Source: Siphonodentalium dalli
Taxonomy: Eukaryota; Mollusca; Scaphopoda; Gadilida; Siphonodentaliidae
Assembly (NCBI GenBank): GCA_032622095.1
Contig: CP136066.1
Coordinates: forward strand, 65,976,278 to 66,040,277
DNA length: 64,000 nt
Reading direction: 5' to 3'
Position numbers and translations under genes: made by a program. Position 1 is the stretch's first letter; every line of letters begins with the position of its first letter. Below, piece after piece: positions 57,300 through 64,000 of the stretch. A model generated the notes under the pieces. That model searched no databases. It saw only the letters and a program-made list of their open reading frames with translations, and had not been told where the DNA came from.

Positions 57300-57740
57300 T
57301 AGTTAGACCGGTGTCAGAGAAGGTACTGACAGGAAGAATTTAGACCGATTGGTCTAGACTGTTTAGTCCGATCGGTCTAATAAAGAACATTCGGTGGTTC
57401 ACCCATATGGGATGCGATTTTAACATTTGTACCTTATTTGCGCTTGAGCATAAATATGATCCATAAGTTTTCGATTCTAAAGTGTAAGTAATTTGTGCAT
57501 GGCCTCCCATACACATGGTCACCTAGACCTGATAAATTGCCATGAATCATGATAATTTTCAAACGGAATGACAACTTTTTATCAAATAAACTGTCAAATG
57601 TCTTTTTTAACTTTAAGATTTTTTTTAATGAAAATTGTATGTCTTATATATTGGCAAATTGTCTTATTGTCAACATTCAATCTGTTTAGACTGATTGGCC
57701 AACAAATTTAGACAGATCGGTCTAAATAAAGATTGATTTG
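57300..57740. repeat. Word-swarm block: TAGACCGATCGGTCTA palindromes
   Basis: AATTTAGACCGATTGGTCTA, AGTCCGATCGGTCTAA and AATTTAGACAGATCGGTCTA are self-complementary words, and each group is followed by GGTTCACCCATAT. The left part resembles a half-element mirrored further right near 58200-58380. Confidence 0.65.
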
Positions 57741-57779
57741 TGGTTCACCCATATTGGTATGGGAGGCCAAATTCACATT

Positions 57780-58380
57780 TAATAGCTAATTATGCTTAAG
57801 CATATTCAGGGCTCAAAATATATTTAATATAGAGATAATCCAATTAGTCATAACGCACTGAAAATTGAAAAGTACACTTAAGCGCACTGCCATTACGCTT
57901 AAGCATAATATATTTCCATAGCCTTATTACTTTACATATAATGATATCATCTAAGCTAGATATTTGTCAAAAGTTACTAGCATCAGGAATTGGCTGCATC
58001 CAGTTCAGCTTCAGCGGAGTTTTCACATATGGAATATGAATCACATTACGCTTAAGCATAGCGACATTATGCTTAAGCGTAATGGCTTTACGTTTAAGCG
58101 TAATAGATTATGCTTTGAAAAGCACAATGGAAATCTGAATTACGCTCAAGCATAATGGCTTAATTGGCTATTAAATGTGAATTTGAACTCCCATACAATA
58201 TCGGACATGGTTTTAATATTTATTTCTTATTTGCACTTAAGCATAAATATGAAAATTATGATCCGTTTGTGCTTAAGCGTAAATGATTTGCATTTAAGCA
58301 TAAATAATTTGCATTTACGCGTAAGTGATTTAGGCTTAAGCGCAAATAAGGAATAAATGTAAAAGTTCATGACATTCCAT
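57780..58380. repeat. Word-swarm block: GCTTAAGC in both orientations
   Basis: About a dozen TTATGCTTAAGCATAA, TTACGCTTAAGCGTAA and ATTTGCACTTAAGCATAAAT variants cover most of the segment. The start (GCGCTTGAGCATAAATATGA near 57440) and end (GCTTAAGCGCAAATAAGG near 58332) mirror each other, consistent with one larger fold-back unit from about 57400 to 58400. Confidence 0.72.
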
Positions 58381-58399
58381 ACACATGACCTAAAGTTAT

Positions 58400-59507
58400 A
58401 AACCTGATAAATTGTTGTGGACATGACCAATTTCAAACAGCATGACAAATTTTTATCAAATATACTGAGAAATTTCTTTTTCAACTTGAAGTCTTTTTGA
58501 TGAAAATTTGTTATGTCTTATCCATTGACAAAGCCATAATCTTATTTGTTGAGTTTGATATGTTCTGTCACTTCTCTATCGTGTTGGTGCCCATATATGA
58601 GCTTGTGTGCTGATACAAAATACGTGTGAAGATTTCGTGTACAGTTGAAGTCGGAACTGACAGTATCCTATAATTAATAGTTAGTAGATCCATACATGTC
58701 AAGATTCCCGAAGATAAGATTGTCCGGCCATCGGGAAACATATATGTGATCACCCATTGAACCAGTCTAAGTTATTTGCTGTGATGTTAACACTAGAATG
58801 TGTTTCAGTCGCTTCAAAATTAAATGGCGACTGCCAGCCTGGCCATGTGCTACACGGAAACAGTAACGATAACTCTTGAAGACTATCAGTCAAAACCAAT
58901 ATATGGTATTGAACATGTCCTTAAAACCAAGGGATTCAGATTTGGTTTTGATCAAAACCAAGGGAATCACATTTGGTATTGATCAATACCAACAAAAACC
59001 GAATATATTGTCAGTGTATGGTCACATCAATCACACCTCGTCGAAACGGCATTCCCAAGATAGCTAAATTCATAGGGGCTGTTTTAAAGTGTCCTTGGGG
59101 TGATTGGTTGTCAGGTCGGTTTGTCCACAATACACTGCATCTACACGTTTCTAAATTTGAGGATTAATTGCCATGTGGACTTCTTTGTTAAGGTAGGCCA
59201 AAATGCCAGTGAGGTAAGTATCATACCATTCGGGTTTCACTAAATTCATGACGCCTACACCATGCACTATCATAATTATACCTCAACAAACCAGTAAACA
59301 ATGTTCTGATAGATACATATGCACGTGTAACAATAATATCTTAAGTATTAGCCCGTTTTCAATTTATCTCTAAGCTGCATATTCGCATAATTAGTTTTTG
59401 AGTTACTCTTATTTTCACATTTTTTGGCAACTTTTCCCCAAGTTAATCCCTTTTATATAATTATGTATAAGCTTTTAATACTGCACAAAGCGCGCACTGT
59501 CTAAAAT
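58400..59507. other. Spacer; partial copy of the 53.9 kb hairpin at 59160-59240
   Basis: Three AAAACCAAGGGA.TCA.ATTTGGT words lie at 58890-58980. At about 59160, GAGGATTAATTGCCATGTGG..GAGGTAAGT..CATA matches one arm of the 53.9 kb hairpin. No gene supported. Confidence 0.45.
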
Positions 59508-60060
59508 TTGGTCGAGGAAGCCATAGATTCAGAAGACGCGGGGTCGGGTCATGATGATTGCAGGATATGCCACCAACAACAAGGATTACTTCCTGCAGAT
59601 ATAGTACCCAGTATATGCGCTTCATGTAAAACAAACTTTAGAAATGTCCAGCGTGGGATGCAGCCATTCTTTTCTATTTCCCTCATTGGCACATGGTTTT
59701 AGCCCCGTGTTTACATTTTGCGATATTCCGATTGTGTGTAGATCTGTCGTTCACACTAGTCGATTTACGGGACTAAAGCCATATTCCCATTCATTTTTTT
59801 TAATCAAACAAAACCACCCATTTTTACTTTCAGAAATCACACATTCGAAACCAAAGAAAGAAGAAGACCACCTGGGAGGCAAAAGGAAGGCACCGTATCT
59901 ACCGGTCGGAATTCATTCATGAAAGGGTCTCTTGGAGTCCGCTGGAAAAACGCTCGATGTAACGAATCAAAAATATTGCCCCACAATAAGATGGGCCTTT
60001 AAGACGAGTGTATGATGGTGTGACGAATTAACAAACCAATAAAACAATGTTACAATATTC
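59508..60060 (+). other. Candidate plus-strand terminal exons with polyadenylation signal
   Basis: An open frame from 59508 contains DDCRICHQQQGLLPADIVPS followed by ICASCKTNFRN, a C-X2-C-X15-C-X2-C pattern suggesting a zinc site. A good acceptor, TTTTTACTTTCAG, ends at 59833 and is followed by a basic frame (KSHIRNQRKKKTTWEAKGRH...) to a stop near 59960. AATAAA lies at 60039-60044. No family recognised, and the donor joining them is uncertain. Confidence 0.3.
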
Positions 60061-60064
60061 TCTT

Positions 60065-60203
60065 TTTATTCAATATAAAAACAACCAGAAATCTTAAATC
60101 CTCTTCCCTGTGGCCACCTGTATGGGACTGAGGCTTGACTTCAACCCAAACTGCTTGTCACAGATGCTACACAAAATAACTGACTTGTTCTCAGACATTT
60201 CAT
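60065..60203 (-). other. Candidate minus-strand terminal exon, C2H2-like finger remnant
   Basis: The acceptor TTTTATGTTTCAG ends at 60204. The exon then reads EMSENKSVILCSICDKQFGL followed by KSSLSPIQVATGKRI and TAA at 60096-60094. CSICDKQFGLKSSL matches the first half of a C2H2 finger, and TGKR resembles a linker, but both zinc-ligand His are absent. AATAAA (minus) at 60070-60065 follows the stop by 23 nt. Confidence 0.35.
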
Positions 60204-60409
60204 CTGAAACATAAAATCAAAAATCTTACGTAAGAATATTTTTGTGACATTATTTCGTGTTATTTTATGGTCAAGCATTTCTTACGGTGATTACACTAAT
60301 TACAAAATGGTGATCAACAACCATTACTAGCGCTGAATTGGTCGGTTTTGCCGGTTTTTTTGTGATATTATGAAGATCCACGTAGAACGTTTTTCTTTTG
60401 CGTTTTAGT
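60204..60409. other. Possible intron upstream of the minus-strand exon
   Basis: No independent feature; AT-rich with a GGTCGGTTTTGCCGGTTTTT word at 60340 similar to 55860. Confidence 0.3.
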
Positions 60410-60740
60410 TCCTAGGTTCTGAAAATTGTGATAAAGCTAGGTACCCAGGTTGGGATAAATCGATCGTGATTAAGGTACCCAGGTTCATCTGCGGTCGACG
60501 GGGTATTTATGTGGTACACTGCAGGACAAGATATCAAAGGATACATTAGTGGACTACATTCTTTATAGCAGTTCAAACAATTTGAACAAAGCAACAGCTT
60601 AAAACCAAACGAATTTCCAACAAAGATATTTAATCTCGTTTAATTTGATATTCGATGAACCTGGGTACCTTATTACGAGTTTTCCCAACCTGGGTACCAT
60701 TATCACAATTTTCAGGACCTGGGTACCTTTATCACCGAAA
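60410..60740. repeat. Second fold-back with GGTACCCAGGTT words
   Basis: Left arm 60410-60488 (AAAATTGTGATAAAGCTAGG ... GGTACCCAGGTTCATC) and right arm 60653-60740 (GATGAACCTGGGTACC ... ATTATCACAATTTTCAGG). Same core as 51.4 kb but with GGTACC added. The unique centre is about 165 bp. Confidence 0.78.
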
Positions 60741-60763
60741 AAAATGAGTGCCCAATAAGGGGG

Positions 60764-61010
60764 TGTTTACACATTAGCCGGTGAAGATCCTATTCGCTTT
60801 AGCCGTTAGCGATAACAATAGTGTGTTTATACTTCGCCCGATAAGAATTACAGGTATCCGGATACGCAGCTATAGGATTTTCAACTTTTGGATAAAATGA
60901 TTTAGGTGTCGTTTACACATAACCGGTGAGCGATCTAAGCGGCGAACACGTTAACCGGCGAAGGTTACTGCATAGTGTTTACACATCGCCGGCGAAGATA
61001 CGCATATGTT
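60764..61010 (+). repeat. Word-swarm block: GTTTACACAT..CCGGYGAAG
   Basis: Five variants, including TTTACACATTAGCCGGTGAA, TTTACACATAACCGGTGAGC, CGTTAACCGGCGAAGG and TTTACACATCGCCGGCGAAG, occur in ~240 bp. Confidence 0.65.
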
Positions 61011-61559
61011 CATGTGTCTCCTTTACTTGTTAATAGTTTTCCGTTTAGTTCTCACTAAACTGCAATATGATATTGATGTACACCTGTAAAATTCCAGCCG
61101 CTTCCTACTAGAGGTATTGTTGGGCAGTATAGTTACATGTAAGTGAAAAAATTTAGACATGGAAATGCCGAAATTATTAATATCCAACTCAAACTTTCAG
61201 GTACTGCTTTTGGTAATTTTAAAGACATTTAAACAACATTGTTAAAGGTTTGTTGGAATTCATAGACAATCTGTGAAGTGAGTGTTGCGCCAAAAGCATG
61301 GTCATTGTCAGTTTTGATATCTTTTCGTCGCATCCATCTACAAATTGGTGTCTAATAATTTGGATTAGATTGTATATTAATTATAAATATAAGTCACAAC
61401 ATCGCGAATCAAATGTGACACATTTTCCGTTTCAAACACTCTGGTAGGGTGTTTTAATAGAAATTGGGAACAATCTTGCTCAAAGTTTGCAAATTATACA
61501 ATAAAATATGTTTTTCGTTGTATTTGGGCGTTCACCATGTCCATGTATACAGGGCCGTG

Positions 61560-61790
61560 GCGACGGGTGGGTGTCTCATTCCAACTTTAGTCAAAATATT
61601 CAAAAGCTGGAAATTTCATACCTGACACGATATTAGTTGGAAATTTGACATCAACAATATGTTGAAACTGTTCTCGTAGTTATTAGTGGTGACCTTTTTA
61701 GACCAACATTTGCTTATTTTTTACCAAATTTCCAACAATTGGAAATCTTAAGGCAAGTCTGGATGCTAGGATTTTGCAATTTTCAGGGTT
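61560..61790 (+). repeat. Dispersed repeat with TTGGAAATTTC words, copy 2
   Basis: Partner of 54930-55235, with the same phrase order but shorter. The flanks differ, so this is a dispersed element and not a segmental duplication. Confidence 0.7.
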
Positions 61791-61899
61791 CCGATTTCAA
61801 AATTTTCTCACACCGGGCCATAACCATGATCAGTCCGATAATATTATTTGGTCCCGCCCCCATGGCCAGTCAAACATGTATCTAATTTAACTGAATCAA

Positions 61900-62060
61900 A
61901 TCGGTGTTCAATTTGCTTGACGTCAGACCACTACACATACCAAGTTTCATCGAAATCGGCTCGGCCGTTTTCGAGTTCATCGATTACACGCACACACACA
62001 CACGCACACACACAAACACACAGATCTTCCAAAATATTTAATAGATATATATATATATAC
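61900..62060 (+). repeat. Retroelement-like 3' tail with (CA)n
   Basis: CATACCAAGTTTCATCGAAA, TCGGCTCGGCCGTTTTCGAG and TCATCGATTACACGCACACA form a phrase typical of the 3' ends of widely dispersed invertebrate repeats. An imperfect CA array and (TA)n follow. The start signature for such repeats occurs separately at 46840. Confidence 0.5.
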
Positions 62061-62346
62061 GTAGACACATTTCGTTTAATGACGCGGGCTACAATGCAAA
62101 CATTTGCCACGTTAACTATGCTTGTATAGAACATATTGCTCAAAGTTTACCACATTATACTTACAATGTGTTATTTCGTTATTAAATTGGTTCATATTGG
62201 ACGTATGTTGACCTCCAAATAGGTTCATATTGAGTTTATGATCCTCGGTGTTTCCAATCCACACCTATGTGAATTTTCGCATCAGATACATCTTGATAAC
62301 AATAACAGAAACACACGATAAATGCCACACGTGTATATTTTAAATC

Positions 62347-62546
62347 ATGCCAATTTTTGACTCACCAATTGTCTTGTAATAGTAGAATAGGTCCCCATGC
62401 CAATTTTTGACTCACCGATTGTCTTCTAATAGCAGAATAGGTGCTCATGACAATTTTTGACTCTCCATTTGCCTTGTACAGAATAGGTCCCCATGCCAAT
62501 TGTTGACTCACCAAGTGTCTTGTAATAGTAGAATAGGTCCCCATCA
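62347..62546 (-). repeat. 50-bp minisatellite, four units, reverse orientation
   Basis: Units read GCCAATTTTTGACTCACCAA, then TTGTCTTGTAATAGTAGAAT, then AGGTCCCCAT, the reverse complement of the array at 56.3-56.9 kb. Confidence 0.9.
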
Positions 62547-62739
62547 CGTCACTTTAATGCACGCACAACAGTCAACGCTGACTATATACGAACCGATGAA
62601 AGGAACCGTGGTATACCGGGAATTGAACAAACATCAGTGGATACTTCAATATACCCAGATTTAGTCGGTTTACCAAAAAGAACGGTTTAAACAGGACAGA
62701 GTAAAATACTCACAGGAACAAAATCTATAACAGTTTTGT

Positions 62740-63761
62740 AAATGTAGTGAATTTTTCATTGCTAATGGCCGAGTCGGAAACGATTTTGGTGTTGGAAAAC
62801 AACTCACCTGCAGTTGATTATATGGTATGGTCGACTGAAGCCCTTCAATTGTTAAAACAATTGACAGTTGGAACATTATATAACTTATATTCCGACGAAA
62901 ATTGTCTCATAACGACATTACTCTTGCCATTGCCAAACCGACAAACATTATAGTACCGATACCACAAACCAATGCAAATAATGAAAAAATCTACAAGAAA
63001 TTGGGAAGAGGGCAAGTCCAACGAATTTACACCGAACCTAGATCCAAGTAGCATAAACAATGTGAATCTACTCGTCGATCAGATCGAAAGTGACAACATT
63101 AGGCCCTCGGATATTAACCGAGCGGTGCTCATGGTATCAAATTTGATATTGACCGCAGCAGATAATACCTTCACCAGACCATTTAAAACGAGTCGAATAA
63201 CACACCGATTAATGATACTTGATGATGGCATGGTGGTCGAATATGCACAAGAAGCTATTATACCCACTGATTCATACAGATAACTAGCACAAACTATTAT
63301 TTTGCGCCATCAAAACCTGCGTCCAAGATGTTTTGCTTGAACCCGAATACCAGTTAATTCGGGGGTATGAATCCCGCGTACGGCTTCAAAACACCCTGAA
63401 TCCCGCGTACCGAAGGGGGGGGGGATCCCCTCATAGAGAGAAAGCCTCCAAAGAAATTATGGGCTGCTATAAATAATCGCGTGAAACACAAGGCACCACC
63501 CATTGAAATAGAAATTTTAAAAGACTTATCGCGAGTTGAATAGTGCAGTACATGATAACGATGACATTGCCACCTAATGGAACATTTAGAAAGCAATGAT
63601 TCACCAAATATACCAATCAGTATGGATGAAATTAAAAGATGCTTGGTTGATAATTTATTCATATTGCATATATGTTAACAGAACTGACACAAAATATAAA
63701 ATCCAATCTTTACTGTGCCTTTATTGATTTCGAGAAGGCATTCGATAGAGTTTGGAGACCA
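62740..63761 (+). pseudogene. Decayed LINE fragment: endonuclease C-terminus, linker and RT start
   Basis: Frame 62765-62953 has AVDYMVWSTEALQLLKQLTV and YSDENCLI in place of the usual SD.H.P, the C-terminal end of an APE endonuclease. Frame 62972-63283 has FTPNLDPSSINNVNLLVDQI ... ILTAADNTF, as in the linker between endonuclease and RT. Further right, ISMDEIKRC and then, after a deletion, YCAFIDFEKAFDRVWRP (RT motif A) appear in shifting frames. It is broken at 63762 by the next repeat. Non-functional. Confidence 0.68.
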
Positions 63762-64000
63762 GGGCCCTGTTTCATGGAGGCAACTTATGACATAGTTGGG
63801 ACTTAAGCTGGTCATAAGTTCAAACTTCAGTCATAAGTGCGTTTCACGAACAATGCCTTAACTTAAGATGGTCTTAACTTTGGTCTTAACTTTAAGACTG
63901 GTGTGAGGTGTCTTAAGATATTCTTAAAGTTAAGACCTACATTGTGATTCGCATTTGGTCCGAAATGTGGATGGGATCTAAAATATTTCCATAGAGTTTG
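63762..64000. mobile_element. Left part of a GGGCCCTGTTTCATG element (runs off the window)
   Basis: It interrupts the LINE immediately after the RT motif A. It begins GGGCCCTGTTTCATGGAGGC and consists mainly of CTTAACTTAAG / GTCTTAAC / TAAGAC words in both orientations, as in known invertebrate fold-back families that start GGGCC.TGTTTCA. The right end is not in the window. Confidence 0.65.

Overview
The window looks like repeat-dense, gene-poor DNA from a metazoan, most likely a mollusc and probably a bivalve. That is an inference from several things: the AT-rich composition, the invertebrate-type LINE families, a Ngaro-like tyrosine-recombinase retrotransposon carrying an SGNH hydrolase, a Mab-21-like fragment (a family strongly expanded in bivalves), and abundant fold-back and tandem non-autonomous elements. 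No intact host gene could be read with confidence. No rRNA, credible tRNA, CRISPR array or prokaryotic operon was seen.

Layout. 1-4.56 kb: AT-rich DNA with a 65-bp palindrome and four degenerate copies of a ~0.5 kb dispersed repeat. 4.98-12.89 kb: an apparently complete, young Ngaro-like retrotransposon on the minus strand, with split direct repeats A1...B1-A2-B2 and ORFs for SGNH hydrolase, Gag, RT-RNase H and tyrosine recombinase. 14.8-18.3 kb: a nearly intact APE-type LINE with one in-frame stop and a small in-frame RT deletion, abutting a 5'-truncated L1/Tx1-like fragment (18.3-19.4 kb). 19.4-28.3 kb: duplicated non-coding repeats, a decayed LINE (21.8-24.1 kb) and a ~1.9 kb element with long inverted repeats. 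28.3-35.8 kb: a G-rich, A-poor island, then a head-to-tail array of units sharing the same termini. 36.6-43 kb: blocks built from one short word repeated in both orientations, a TATA-box/short-ORF promoter candidate, a frameshifted Mab-21-like fragment, and a long ORF ending in a truncated SGNH domain. 43-64 kb: minisatellites, fold-back hairpins, two copies of a TTAA-flanked element with twin palindromes, two convergent candidate 3' exons near 60 kb, and a LINE fragment broken by another element at the right edge.

The most notable system is the Ngaro-like element. Its two 418-bp A repeats appear identical, which implies recent insertion. A 6-bp word, ATTTAT, occurs at both outer ends and at the internal A2/B1 junction, as expected for crossover by a tyrosine recombinase without target duplication. 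On the coding strand a GTAAGT donor sits just before the hydrolase ORF, and a strong pyrimidine-tract acceptor sits 46 nt before the gag ATG. Splicing between them would remove the whole hydrolase ORF, so hydrolase and Gag/RT/YR could come from alternative mRNAs. A T_TTT_TTT heptamer that also resembles a 3' splice site lies exactly where RT must connect to the YR frame.
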